Assembly (NCBI RefSeq): GCF_000016645.1
Contig: NC_009441.1
Location: 5,394,001-5,458,000, forward strand
DNA from: Flavobacterium johnsoniae UW101
GTDB taxonomy: Bacteria; Bacteroidota; Bacteroidia; Flavobacteriales; Flavobacteriaceae
Reading direction: 5' to 3'
Length of the DNA stretch: 64,000 nucleotides
How positions within the stretch are numbered: the stretch's first letter is position 1; each line of letters opens with the position of its first letter. A model generated the notes under the pieces. That model did no database searches. It saw nothing but the letters and a program-made list of their open reading frames with translations, and was not told the origin of the DNA. The translations under genes were made by a program, and so were the position numbers. This document shows positions 54,305 to 63,910 of the stretch, piece after piece.

Positions 54305-57133
54305 TTGAAATCATTCTATAAAATTATAATCATAATTTTTGCTTTATTGAATTCGATAAAGCAATATGCACAACATCAGTCTAAGATGGAAGTGGCGGTT
54401 AATCTTGAACTCAAAACACTAAACGTAAAACAGGATATTACCTATTTAAATACTTCAAATGATACTTTGGTTTCAATTGTTTTAAACGACTGGAACAATG
54501 CTTTTTCAGATAGAAATACACCTTTAGCAAAACGTTTTTCTGATGAATTTTATCGCGGTTTTCATTTGGCAAAAACTGTAGAAAAAGGAAACACCACAAT
54601 TTTAAATCTGACCGATTCAAACTTTACGGCTCTTGAATGGGAAAGAACAGAGAAAAATCCGGATTTTATCGTTATACGGCTGAATAAAAAACTTCTCCCT
54701 GGCGAACAAATTGATCTGCATATTACCTACATTTCAAAAATTCCAAGTGATAAATTCACCCATTATGGATTTGACCAAAACGGGATGAACTTAAAAAACT
54801 GGTTCCTGACCCCTGCCCGCTTTGAAAATCATGATTTTGTAAAATACAACAACTTTAATCTTGATGATATTGCAAATGCCGAAGCTGATTATAAACTTGA
54901 AATAAAAGTACCAAACAATTACTCTATTATAACCGATTTAAATTCGGTTTCAAAAGACAGTACTAATGCTGCTTACAGCACCTATTCGTTTGCAGGAAGT
55001 AACAGAACTGATTTTAACCTGTTTATTGAAAAACAAAACAATTTTAGAAGTTATAACAATGGGACAATTGAGGTTTTAACTGACTTGAAAAACAAGAAAA
55101 TAACCGAGATTCAAAAAGCAATTGTAATTAATCGCGTCGCTGCGTTTGCAAATGAATTTATTGGAAAATATCCGCATAAAAAAATCACGGTTTCGCAGGC
55201 AGATTATGAACGAAATCCTTTTTATGGACTAAATCAGCTTCCTTCTATAATTAGTCCGTTTTCAGATGAGTTTATGTTTGAAATTACTTTTTTCAAAACC
55301 TATCTCAACAATTATCTAAAAAACTCCCTCCGCCTTGACCCACGAAAAGACAATTGGGTTTATGACGGAATCCAGATCTATGCCATGATGAAATACATGG
55401 AAGAATATCATCTGGATGAAAAAATGCTGGGCAGACTCTCGAGAATGAAACTTTTTAAAAGTTACAATATCACCAATTTGACTTTTAACGAGCAATACAG
55501 CTATTATTACATGCTTATGGCACGTAAAAATCTGGATCAGCCGCTTGGCGATCCAAAAAACACTTTAATAAAATTTAATGAGCAAATTGCGAGCAAATAC
55601 CGCGCTGGTTTAAGTTTAAGCTATTTAGATGATTACCTGAACCATAATATTGTTCCCGAAAGTGTTCAGGAATTTTATAATCTTAATAAATCACAGCAGA
55701 CAAATCGTTATGATTTTGAAAAAATCTTAATTAAAAAAAGCCCTAAAAATCTCGATTGGTTTTTTAATACCATAATCGATTCCAGAGAAATAATAGATTA
55801 TAAATTTACAAACGTATCGAGAACTGCCGACAGCGTTCAGTTTTCAATAAAAAGCAAAACTGACATTTATGCGCCTATTCCGGTTTACGGCCTTAAAAAA
55901 AATAAAATTGTTTTTAAAGAATGGATTGAACCGAAACAACCAGATTCTGTTTACCAGTTCAGCCGAAAAAATGCTGATAAATTAGTTATCAATTACGATA
56001 ACGAAGTTCCAGAATTCAATCAAAGAAACAACTGGAAATCATTAAAAAGTCTGGCAATCACAAATCGCCCAATCAAATTTAATTTTGCAAAAGATTTAGA
56101 AGATCCTTATTACAATCAGATTTTATATATACCAACCCTGACCTATAATTACTACGATGGTTTTACGCCCGGAGTACGTTTTCATAATAAAACGATTTTA
56201 GATAAACCGTTTACGTTTGATATTAATCCTGCTTATTCTTTAAAAGCCGGGACATTATCTGGTTCATCTGCTTTTGCTTGGAGTCAGTATTACCGAAACA
56301 GTACTTTATATAATGTAAGATATTCTCTAAGCCAGAACTATTTTCATTATGCACCGGATGCTACTTATTTGAGACTGAATCCTATGGTGCAATTTCGAAT
56401 TCGTGAGGAGAATTTTAGAGACAACAGGAAACAGCTTATTATGTTTCGTCAGGTAATTGTAAATCGTGAAGCCAGCGAATTTATTACAGACAATTCAAAA
56501 CCAAATTATTCAATTTTTAATGCGCGGTATGCCAATACTAAAACAGAATTGGTCGATCATTTTAATTTTATGACCGATGTTCAGTTTTCAAGCGGTTTTG
56601 GAAAAGCCTCCGCTGAAGTAGAATACAGAAGATTATTTGAAAACAACCGAAAGTTAAACCTGAGAGTATTTGCCGGAAGTTTTATTTACAACACAACAAA
56701 TTCAGATTATTTTAGTTTTGGTTTAGACAAGCCGACTGATTATTTGTTTGATTACAATATTCTGGGAAGATCAGAAACTACAGGTATTTTCAGCCAGCAG
56801 TATGTAATTGCCGAAGGAGGTTTTAAATCTAAACTGAATCCTGCATTTGCAAACCAATGGATGGCGACTGTAAATGCCAGTTACGCACTATGGAACTGGA
56901 TTGAGGTTTATGGCGATGCTGGTTTTTTAAAAAATAAACATCAAAAAGAGTACTTCGCTTACGACAGCGGCATACGCTTAAACCTTGTTCCTGATTATTT
57001 TGAGCTTTATTTTCCAGTTTACTCAAATAACGGATGGGAAATATCACAAAATAAATACAACGAAAAAATTAGATTTGTGATAACTTTTTCTCCTAAAACA
57101 TTAGTCACTCTTTTCACTCGAAAATGGTTTTAA
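54305..57133 (+). CDS. M1-peptidase-like domain fused to an outer-membrane barrel, active site lost
   Basis: A 942-residue protein. The best start is TTG (54305), because only this gives a signal peptide (KSFYKIIIIIFALLNSIKQY); the next ATG would remove it. The N-terminal ~450 residues follow the M1 aminopeptidase plan: a beta sandwich domain, then YGLNQLP where GAMEN is expected, and FEITF at 325-329 where the zinc site HExxH is expected, and YDGIQIY where NEGFA is expected. Zinc ligands are therefore missing. The C-terminal half is strand-rich (about 560-942) and ends in FTRKWF with a terminal Phe, typical of an outer-membrane barrel. Family members of this mixed type are known but little studied. 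Confidence 0.7.
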   Translation: MKSFYKIIIIIFALLNSIKQYAQHQSKMEVAVNLELKTLNVKQDITYLNTSNDTLVSIVLNDWNNAFSDRNTPLAKRFSDEFYRGFHLAKTVEKGNTTILNLTDSNFTALEWERTEKNPDFIVIRLNKKLLPGEQIDLHITYISKIPSDKFTHYGFDQNGMNLKNWFLTPARFENHDFVKYNNFNLDDIANAEADYKLEIKVPNNYSIITDLNSVSKDSTNAAYSTYSFAGSNRTDFNLFIEKQNNFRSYNNGTIEVLTDLKNKKITEIQKAIVINRVAAFANEFIGKYPHKKITVSQADYERNPFYGLNQLPSIISPFSDEFMFEITFFKTYLNNYLKNSLRLDPRKDNWVYDGIQIYAMMKYMEEYHLDEKMLGRLSRMKLFKSYNITNLTFNEQYSYYYMLMARKNLDQPLGDPKNTLIKFNEQIASKYRAGLSLSYLDDYLNHNIVPESVQEFYNLNKSQQTNRYDFEKILIKKSPKNLDWFFNTIIDSREIIDYKFTNVSRTADSVQFSIKSKTDIYAPIPVYGLKKNKIVFKEWIEPKQPDSVYQFSRKNADKLVINYDNEVPEFNQRNNWKSLKSLAITNRPIKFNFAKDLEDPYYNQILYIPTLTYNYYDGFTPGVRFHNKTILDKPFTFDINPAYSLKAGTLSGSSAFAWSQYYRNSTLYNVRYSLSQNYFHYAPDATYLRLNPMVQFRIREENFRDNRKQLIMFRQVIVNREASEFITDNSKPNYSIFNARYANTKTELVDHFNFMTDVQFSSGFGKASAEVEYRRLFENNRKLNLRVFAGSFIYNTTNSDYFSFGLDKPTDYLFDYNILGRSETTGIFSQQYVIAEGGFKSKLNPAFANQWMATVNASYALWNWIEVYGDAGFLKNKHQKEYFAYDSGIRLNLVPDYFELYFPVYSNNGWEISQNKYNEKIRFVITFSPKTLVTLFTRKWF

Positions 57134-57322
57134 TTGAATAAATTTTAATCAAAAACATAAATAATTATCAGAAAAAGAACAAAAACAATGAAAATAACAC
57201 AAATAAAATACATAGTTTTTTGGTTTTAAATACAAATAATTGAATTATATTTATTTTAAAGAATTATGATTATTGATTGTTTTTAAGTAATTTCGCAGAC
57301 TCAACATGACCCCTACAAGATT

Positions 57323-59737
57323 ATGATAACAGAAAAAAGCAATACTACTTTAACCTTTGAAGATTTCAGAACTGAGGTCCTGAATGATTACAGAATTGCC
57401 GTAACAAGCCGTGAATGCAGCTTATTAGGCCGTAAAGAGGTATTAACAGGAAAAGCTAAATTCGGGATTTTTGGAGACGGAAAAGAAGTGCCGCAGCTTG
57501 CTATGGCAAAAGCCTTTAAAGATGGGGATTTTCGTTCTGGATATTATCGTGATCAAACTTTTATGATGGCGATTGGCGAATTAAACGCAAAACAATTTTT
57601 TGCAGGTTTATACGGCCACACCGATTTAAATTATGATCCAATGTCTGCCGGAAGGCAAATGGGCGGACACTTTGTAACGCACAGTTTAAATGAAGACGGA
57701 TCCTGGAAAGATTTAACAAAACAAAAAAATTCAAGTTCAGATATATCACCTACTGCAGGACAAATGCCAAGATTATTGGGATTAGCTCAGGCATCAAAGA
57801 TTTACAGAAATGTTGACGGAATAAAAATCAAAGACAAATTTACTGTAAACGGAAATGAAGTTGCGTGGGGAACAATAGGAAATGCAAGTACTTCTGAAGG
57901 TTTATTTTTTGAAACTATAAATGCTGCCGGAGTTTTACAAGTTCCGATGGTAATGAGCGTTTGGGATGATGAATACGGAATTTCGGTTCATGCAAAACAC
58001 CAGACAACAAAAGAAAATATTTCTGAAATACTTAAAGGTTATCAGCGTGATGAAGATTCTAAAGGATATGAAATCTTTAGAGTAAAAGGATGGGATTATG
58101 CCGAGTTGGTTTCGACTTACGAAAGAGCCGGCGCCGTTGCACGCGAAGAACATATTCCAATTTTAATTCACGTAAACGAATTGACACAGCCGCAGGGCCA
58201 CTCTACTTCTGGTTCTCACGAACGTTACAAAAGTGCTGAAAGACTTGCCTGGGAAAGAGATTTTGATTGTATCCGTCAAATGCGTTTATGGATGATTGCC
58301 ATCAATATTGCCTCTCCGGAAGAATTAGCAGAACTTGATGCTGAATTGAAAAAAGAAGTTCTTGAAGCTAAAAAAGAAGCCTGGAACGATTTTATTAATC
58401 CAATTATAGAAGAACAAAATAATCTTTTAGATTTATTGGAGCAGATTGCTGAAGCCAGCATCAACCATAAAGAAAGAATTAGAAAATATATTTCAGAATT
58501 AAAAGCCATTAAAGCGCCTTTAAAGAAAGAATTACTGGTTTATGCCCGTAAAATTCTTCGCTTTATAGAAGTTCCAAACAGCAAAGTTATTCTGTCAAAC
58601 TGGATTACGAATTTTATTGAAGCAACTCAGGAAAAATTCAGCAGCAACCTGCATTCAGAATCAGCACAAAATGTATTTTCTGTACAAAAAGTGCTTCCTA
58701 AATATGCTGAAAATGCAAAACCGGATTTAGACGGAAGAATGGTAATTCGTGATAACTTTGATGCTTTATTCAATAAATATCCTGAATTATTGATTTTTGG
58801 TGAAGATGTTGGAAACATTGGCGACGTAAATCAAGGACTTGAAGGCATGCAGGAAAAATACGGAGAACTTCGTGTTGCCGATGTCGGAATTCGTGAAGCA
58901 ACCATTATTGGTCAGGGAATTGGAATGGCTTTGAGAGGTCTGCGTCCAATTGCTGAAATCCAGTATTTAGATTATTTATTGTACGCGATTCAAATCATGA
59001 GTGATGATTTGGCTACTTTACAATACAGAACAGTTGGAAAACAAAAAGCACCATTAATTATCAGAACCCGCGGACACCGTTTAGAAGGTATCTGGCATTC
59101 TGGTTCTCCAATGGGAATGATTATAAACGCTATCCGAGGAATTCACGTTTTGGTTCCTAGAGATATGACACAAGCAGCAGGATTTTACAATACTCTTTTA
59201 GAGTGTGATGAACCTGCTTTAGTAATTGAATGTTTAAATGGTTACCGTTTAAAAGAAAAAACACCTTTAAATTTTGGTGAATTCAAAACGCCGATTGGTG
59301 TGGTTGAAACTTTAAAAGAAGGTGCAGATATTACTTTAGTTTCTTACGGATCGACTTTAAGACTCGTTCAACAGGCAGCAACAGAGTTATTAGATTTAGG
59401 AATTGACTGTGAAATTATTGATATTCAGTCTTTACTTCCGTTTGACGTTAATAAAGATATTGTAAAAAGTATCGCAAAAACAAATCGTCTTTTAGTAATC
59501 GACGAAGATGTTCCGGGCGGTGCTTCAGCATACATATTACAACAGATTTTAGAAGAACAAGATGCTTACAAATATCTTGACAGCAAACCGCAGACTCTTG
59601 CTGCAAAAGCCCACAGACCTGCTTATGGAACTGACGGCGATTATTTCTCTAAACCTTCTGCCGAAGATATTTTTGAGAAAGTATACAGCATGATGAACGA
59701 AGTTAATCCTTCTAAATTTCCAAATTTATACCAGTAA
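57323..59737 (+). CDS. Fused alpha/beta E1 of a 2-oxoacid (branched-chain) dehydrogenase
   Basis: An 804-residue thiamine-diphosphate enzyme joining both E1 subunits in one chain. The alpha half (about 1-390) has RDQTFMMAIGELNAKQFFAG, the TPP-type region WGTIGNASTSEGLFFETINA and HSTSGSHERY. The beta half (from about 470) has ALFNKYPELLIFGEDVG, ADVGIREATIIGQGIGMALR, EIQYLDYLLYAIQ and VIDEDVPGGASAYI. It decarboxylates 2-oxo acids, most likely from branched amino acids, and passes the acyl group to E2 lipoamide. E2 and E3 are not in the window. It is a single unit ended by a strong palindrome. Confidence 0.9.
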   Translation: MITEKSNTTLTFEDFRTEVLNDYRIAVTSRECSLLGRKEVLTGKAKFGIFGDGKEVPQLAMAKAFKDGDFRSGYYRDQTFMMAIGELNAKQFFAGLYGHTDLNYDPMSAGRQMGGHFVTHSLNEDGSWKDLTKQKNSSSDISPTAGQMPRLLGLAQASKIYRNVDGIKIKDKFTVNGNEVAWGTIGNASTSEGLFFETINAAGVLQVPMVMSVWDDEYGISVHAKHQTTKENISEILKGYQRDEDSKGYEIFRVKGWDYAELVSTYERAGAVAREEHIPILIHVNELTQPQGHSTSGSHERYKSAERLAWERDFDCIRQMRLWMIAINIASPEELAELDAELKKEVLEAKKEAWNDFINPIIEEQNNLLDLLEQIAEASINHKERIRKYISELKAIKAPLKKELLVYARKILRFIEVPNSKVILSNWITNFIEATQEKFSSNLHSESAQNVFSVQKVLPKYAENAKPDLDGRMVIRDNFDALFNKYPELLIFGEDVGNIGDVNQGLEGMQEKYGELRVADVGIREATIIGQGIGMALRGLRPIAEIQYLDYLLYAIQIMSDDLATLQYRTVGKQKAPLIIRTRGHRLEGIWHSGSPMGMIINAIRGIHVLVPRDMTQAAGFYNTLLECDEPALVIECLNGYRLKEKTPLNFGEFKTPIGVVETLKEGADITLVSYGSTLRLVQQAATELLDLGIDCEIIDIQSLLPFDVNKDIVKSIAKTNRLLVIDEDVPGGASAYILQQILEEQDAYKYLDSKPQTLAAKAHRPAYGTDGDYFSKPSAEDIFEKVYSMMNEVNPSKFPNLYQ

Positions 59738-59757
59738 TTTAAACTGTTTTAAATAAT

Positions 59758-59789
59758 AAAAAAAGCTCCAAAATTTTGGAGCTTTTTTT
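59758..59789. terminator. Perfect 32-bp palindromic terminator
   Basis: Arms of 16 bp (core GCTCCAAAATTTTGGAGC) with A-run and T-run on the two sides, so it can stop transcription in both directions between the E1 gene and kdsB. Confidence 0.88.
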
Positions 59790-59805
59790 ATCATACAAAG
59801 TCAAG

Positions 59806-59877
59806 GTCATTGCGAGGAACCAAGCAATCACACTAACAGGATAAACGTCGTGAGATTGCTTCGTTCCTCGCAATAAC
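59806..59877. repeat. Large inverted repeat (GTCATTGCGAGGAAC type)
   Basis: Left arm 59806-59833 begins GTCATTGCGAGGAACC and the right arm 59850-59877 ends TCGTTCCTCGCAATAAC; about 24 of 28 positions pair. It reaches to 4 bp from the kdsB stop codon. It resembles mobile intergenic palindromes that recur many times in bacterial genomes. Confidence 0.65.
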
Positions 59878-59880
59878 GAG

Positions 59881-60615
59881 TTAAATATCTCTAAGCATCG
59901 CTCTGGCTCTTTCTAAATCCTCAGCAGTATCAATTCCAATTCCAACATGAGTTGTTTCAACCATTTTAATACGTTTTCCAAACTCTAAATAACGCAGCTG
60001 TTCTAATTTCTCTGAAGCTTCTAAAGATTTCATTGGAAGACTGTAAAAGTCTAACAAAGCCTGTTTCCTAAAAGCGTAAATTCCGATATGCTGAAAATAA
60101 CGAACTCCGGCATCTTTCTCTCTTGGATACGGAATTACTGATCTTGAAAAATACAACGCAAACTGCGATTGATCTACCACAACCTTCACATTATTTGGAT
60201 TGTTGATTTCGTCTTCGTTTGTAATTTCACGCATTAATGAAGCCAAATCAATCTTTTTATCTGGATCATTTTTAAAAACAGATAAAACCTGTTCTAAAGG
60301 CCCCGCTTCTGTAAAAGGCTCGTCTCCTTGTACATTTACCACAATATCAACATCAAGATTTGCAACAGCCTCTGCAATTCGATCACTTCCAGATTCGTGT
60401 TCTTTGATGCTCATAATGGCTTTTCCACCATTAGAAACAATTTCATCAAAAATCAAATCAGAATCGGTTACAACAAAAACATCATCAAATAATTTTGTTG
60501 AAACTGCAGCTTCATACGTTCTTAGAATTACTGTTTTACCTCCCAAATCCTGCATCAATTTTGCAGGAAATCGTGTTGAGGCATATCGTGCCGGTATTAC
60601 CGCTATTATTTTCAT
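59881..60615 (-). CDS. kdsB: 3-deoxy-manno-octulosonate cytidylyltransferase
   Basis: A 244-residue enzyme that makes CMP-Kdo for the lipopolysaccharide core. Motifs are [20 protein letters not shown] (the nucleotide-binding PARxxStRfPgK), [17 protein letters not shown] and [15 protein letters not shown], all intact. Length fits the family. It has its own -7 element at 60637-60644. Confidence 0.95.
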   Translation of the reverse strand: MKIIAVIPARYASTRFPAKLMQDLGGKTVILRTYEAAVSTKLFDDVFVVTDSDLIFDEIVSNGGKAIMSIKEHESGSDRIAEAVANLDVDIVVNVQGDEPFTEAGPLEQVLSVFKNDPDKKIDLASLMREITNEDEINNPNNVKVVVDQSQFALYFSRSVIPYPREKDAGVRYFQHIGIYAFRKQALLDFYSLPMKSLEASEKLEQLRYLEFGKRIKMVETTHVGIGIDTAEDLERARAMLRDI

Positions 60616-60636
60616 TTTAAATCTATTTTAGCAAAA

Positions 60637-60644
60637 CAAATGTA
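60637..60644 (-). promoter_or_regulatory. -7 promoter element of kdsB
   Basis: On the minus strand TACATTTG matches TANNTTTG and lies 21 bp upstream of the ATG at 60615. Confidence 0.45.
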
Positions 60645-60746
60645 AGTATTCAAAACTTAGATAAAAAACATAATCGAAACAGATCGTTATAAAACTGAAT
60701 GGCAGTATTTTAAAAAAGATATTATATTTATGAGAAAAAAAACATC

Positions 60747-62084
60747 ATGAAAAAACCACAGTTTTTGATACCGCTTTTATTGTTTTTTATTTTTAATAAT
60801 TCAGTTTTAGGCCAAAATAAATCTAAAACAATCAATGCATTTTCAGATCGGGTTTTTAATGGAAAAGAATACCAGCCTTTAGGCGATTTAAAATGGAAAT
60901 TTAAAACCGAAGGCAAAATCTTTTCTTCTCCTATTTCTCAAAATAATACAGTTTACATTGGCAGTGAAGATGGTTTCCTATATGCTGTTGATGAAAAATC
61001 AGGAAAAGAAAACTGGAAATTTAAAACCAACGGGGCAATTCACAGTTCGCCGAGTATATCCGGAAATACAATTTATTTTGGCAGTTTTGATGGCTTTTAT
61101 TACGCTGTAAATTCTCAAACCGGAAAAGAAATCTGGAAGTTCAAAACCGGAGGCGAACACTGGCTGGGCGAAATTGGAATGTGGGGTTTTAAACCAGCAA
61201 ATCAATATATGGAAGATTTATGGAGTTTCTATTTATCATCTCCCGTTGTGTACCAAAACGGAAAAACGGCTATAGTTTTATTTGGCAGCAGTGACGGAAA
61301 TTTTTATGCTGTTGATGCCAAAACCGGAAATCAAATATGGAAATTTAAAACAGATGGTCCTGTTCATGGAACTCCTGTAATTGATAAAAACAAAATTTAC
61401 ATTGGCGGCTGGGATGCCGTTTTATATGCTTTGAATGCAGAAACCGGAAAAGAAATCTGGCACTTTGCATTGGGAACTCAAACAGGTTTTAAAGGAATTC
61501 AATCTTCTGTCGCTGTTAGTGATGGAAAAGTGCTTTTTGGAGCGCGTGATCCTCATTTTTTTGCTCTGGACTCTGAAACAGGAAAACTAATCTGGAAATA
61601 CGATGCCGAGAATTCCTGGATTTTGAGTTCTGCTGTCGTTAAAGACAACACCGTTTATGTGGGAACTTCTGACACTTATGCTTTATTAGCTTTGGACCTA
61701 AAAACCGGAAAAGAAAAATACCGTCTTAAAACAAACGGTTATGTTTATTCTTCGCCTGCAATTGCTGGAAACACGATTTATTTTGGAGATTTTACAGGGA
61801 ATTTCTTTGCTTTAAACTTACTTTCAAACGGAAAAGAATTTAATTCTGTAAGTACTGAAAACAGAAAACAATTTGCATCTGCAACTCTTAAAAATGATCT
61901 TTTAGATTTTGGATATACAGCCCAAAATGAAGATTTGACATTTTATGATAATAACAAAAAAGTAATGGATCAATTTTATAGATTAGGACCAATTGTTTCC
62001 TCACCTTTTGTAAACAGCAACACAATTTACTTTGGAAGTGGTGACGGTTTTATATATGCTTATAATCTGCAAAAAGGAAAATAA
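60747..62084 (+). CDS. PQQ-binding-like beta-propeller protein (BamB-like)
   Basis: A 445-residue secreted protein with signal peptide MKKPQFLIPLLLFFIFNNSV. The mature part is a propeller built from repeats of the type KTGKEIWKFKTxG / xSSPxIxxNTIYFGSxDGxxYAV, at least seven times. Such propellers bind PQQ or scaffold protein complexes; no PQQ dehydrogenase cysteine pair or haem motif is visible. It could be BamB-like or an unassigned extracytoplasmic scaffold. Confidence 0.82.
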   Translation: MKKPQFLIPLLLFFIFNNSVLGQNKSKTINAFSDRVFNGKEYQPLGDLKWKFKTEGKIFSSPISQNNTVYIGSEDGFLYAVDEKSGKENWKFKTNGAIHSSPSISGNTIYFGSFDGFYYAVNSQTGKEIWKFKTGGEHWLGEIGMWGFKPANQYMEDLWSFYLSSPVVYQNGKTAIVLFGSSDGNFYAVDAKTGNQIWKFKTDGPVHGTPVIDKNKIYIGGWDAVLYALNAETGKEIWHFALGTQTGFKGIQSSVAVSDGKVLFGARDPHFFALDSETGKLIWKYDAENSWILSSAVVKDNTVYVGTSDTYALLALDLKTGKEKYRLKTNGYVYSSPAIAGNTIYFGDFTGNFFALNLLSNGKEFNSVSTENRKQFASATLKNDLLDFGYTAQNEDLTFYDNNKKVMDQFYRLGPIVSSPFVNSNTIYFGSGDGFIYAYNLQKGK

Positions 62085-62108
62085 ATCCTCTGGATATTAC
62101 GACACAAT

Positions 62109-62162
62109 TTTCACAGATTTACACTTATCTATATCTTAAAAAATTCGTGCAAATCTGTGAAA
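62109..62162. repeat. Inverted repeat between convergent genes
   Basis: TTTCACAGATTT (62109-62120) / AAATCTGTGAAA (62151-62162), 12-bp arms, 30-nt spacer. The word AAATCTGTGAAATTTGTG is a frequent intergenic sequence in flavobacteria as far as remembered. May stop transcription from both sides. Confidence 0.5.
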
Positions 62163-62171
62163 TTTGTGTTT

Positions 62172-63581
62172 TTATTCTTCAAAACTTTCGTCTTTAAAAC
62201 CAATCAAATACAATTTGTTTTTGGCACGAGTCATGGCCGTGTAGAGCCATCGAATATAATCGTGGTCAATTCCGTTTGGCAGATACGGCTGTTCTATAAA
62301 AACTGTATTCCACTGCCCTCCCTGCGATTTATGACACGTTATCGCGTATGAAAACTTTACCTGTAAACCATTAAAATATTCATTTTCCTTAACCTTTTGA
62401 AATCTTTTGTACTTTGTTGACTCATCTTCATAATCTTTCATCACTTCTTCATATAGGCGATTTGATTCTTCGTATGTCAACGATGGAGATTCACTTTTTA
62501 TCGTATCTAAAATTAAAACCGTTTCAAAAGGTTTTTGATCAGGATAATCAACCATTCTGATTTTTACTTTCGCAAAAGTAAATCCGTACAGTTCTTTGAT
62601 TCCAAATAATTCTAAAACTTCAATGATATCACCATTTGCAATAAATCCGGCTTCATCAGTTTCTTTAAGCCAGAAATAATTGTTCTTTACAACCATCAAA
62701 AAATCACCAACAGAAAGTTCGCTTTCTTTAAACAAAATTCGGGTTCTGATTTGTTCATTGTACTGGTTTGCTCTTTTATTAGAACGAACAATAAAAGCCG
62801 TATCTTCAATACTATAATTGCTATAGGCTGTATTTATGGCATCCTGAATATCATAACCATCCGTTAACCGAACGATATCTTTGAACTTTTTGACATTGAA
62901 TCTGAATTCAGCAATAAAACTTTCTTTTAATAATTCCCTTAATTCAGTTGCGTTAAATAAAATTCCGGAACTTTCTTCCTGACGCATAACTTCATCAAGT
63001 TCGATATGTTCGATTTCTTTGTCATAATGAACTCCCAAAGTATGTGTATCTAAGGCCGGACTGATATCTAAATTTACCGGCGGAAGCTGCGCCGTATCTC
63101 CCAAAAGAATCATTTTACAGTTGTTTCCAGAATACACGTATGAGATCAAATCATCCAGAAGTGAACCGCTGTCTAAAGTACTATCTGAAATCATCGAAGC
63201 CTCATCGACTATAAAAATGGTGTTTTTATGTTTGTTGACTTGTCTGGTAAAAGCCACGCCGCCACCCGATGATTTTTTGGGAAAATATATTTTTTTATGA
63301 ATTGTAAAAGCAGCCGTATTCGAATAATTGGCAATTACTTTTGCCGCGCGTCCTGTTGGTGCCAATAGGACAAACTTTTTATTAATATCACCCAGATTAT
63401 TTACAATCGTCGAAATCACGGTTGTTTTTCCTGTTCCGGCATATCCTTTCAGCACAAAAATTGTGTCGTTAGCCGGTTCTGTTAGAAAAATAGCAATTTT
63501 TTGAAAAAAAATATCCTGTTTGTAAGTTGGTGCAAAAGGAAATCTTCTTTGCAAAACGCCGTAAAATGCGGATGAATTCAT
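62172..63581 (-). CDS. RecD-like superfamily 1 DNA helicase
   Basis: A 469-residue ATP-dependent DNA helicase related to RecD/exonuclease V alpha subunit. Motifs: Walker A GYAGTGKTT, APTGRAAKVI (motif Ia), FIVDEASM (Walker B), LGDTAQLPPV (motif III), and AITCHKSQGGQW with LYTAMTRAKNKLYLIG (motifs V-VI). The ATG at 63581 gives MNSSAFYGVLQRRFPFAPT; a promoter at 63599-63629 supports it over the TTG-type start at 63635. No RecB or RecC neighbours are present, so it likely acts alone. Confidence 0.87.
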   Translation of the reverse strand: MNSSAFYGVLQRRFPFAPTYKQDIFFQKIAIFLTEPANDTIFVLKGYAGTGKTTVISTIVNNLGDINKKFVLLAPTGRAAKVIANYSNTAAFTIHKKIYFPKKSSGGGVAFTRQVNKHKNTIFIVDEASMISDSTLDSGSLLDDLISYVYSGNNCKMILLGDTAQLPPVNLDISPALDTHTLGVHYDKEIEHIELDEVMRQEESSGILFNATELRELLKESFIAEFRFNVKKFKDIVRLTDGYDIQDAINTAYSNYSIEDTAFIVRSNKRANQYNEQIRTRILFKESELSVGDFLMVVKNNYFWLKETDEAGFIANGDIIEVLELFGIKELYGFTFAKVKIRMVDYPDQKPFETVLILDTIKSESPSLTYEESNRLYEEVMKDYEDESTKYKRFQKVKENEYFNGLQVKFSYAITCHKSQGGQWNTVFIEQPYLPNGIDHDYIRWLYTAMTRAKNKLYLIGFKDESFEE

Positions 63582-63598
63582 AAGGTAAATTTGAAACA

Positions 63599-63629
63599 CA
63601 AAGTTCGTTCTTTTTAATCGCAATACCAA
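63599..63629 (-). promoter_or_regulatory. Promoter of the RecD-like helicase gene
   Basis: Minus-strand TTG (63629-63627), 20-nt spacer and -7-like GAACTTTG (63606-63599). The first two bases of the -7 element deviate from TA. Confidence 0.4.
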
Positions 63630-63821
63630 TTGCAAAAATCAATTAGAACTTAAACTAAAATGCAATTGTTAAATTCAATATCAGAATAAAAAACCAAATT
63701 CTTAAATCAAAACCAATCTATACAATTGGTAATAAGCACAATAATAATATTTTACTAACTTTATTATAACATTAATTTTTTAAATTGCATTTAATTGATA
63801 CAATTGTCATTGAAAGTGAAA

Positions 63822-63854
63822 TTGACATTGTTATTTATTTTATTTGTAAGTTTG
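63822..63854 (+). promoter_or_regulatory. Promoter of the DUF3822-like gene
   Basis: TTG (63822-63824), 22-nt spacer, -7 element TAAGTTTG (63847-63854). Repeated words AATTGTCATTG and AATTGACATTG (63802-63830) lie in the -33 region. Leader to the ATG is about 50 nt. Confidence 0.45.
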
Positions 63855-63910
63855 CGGTCACCTTAAATTTCATTTCTGAAACGAAAAAGGTAACAAATTG
63901 TAAATCAATT

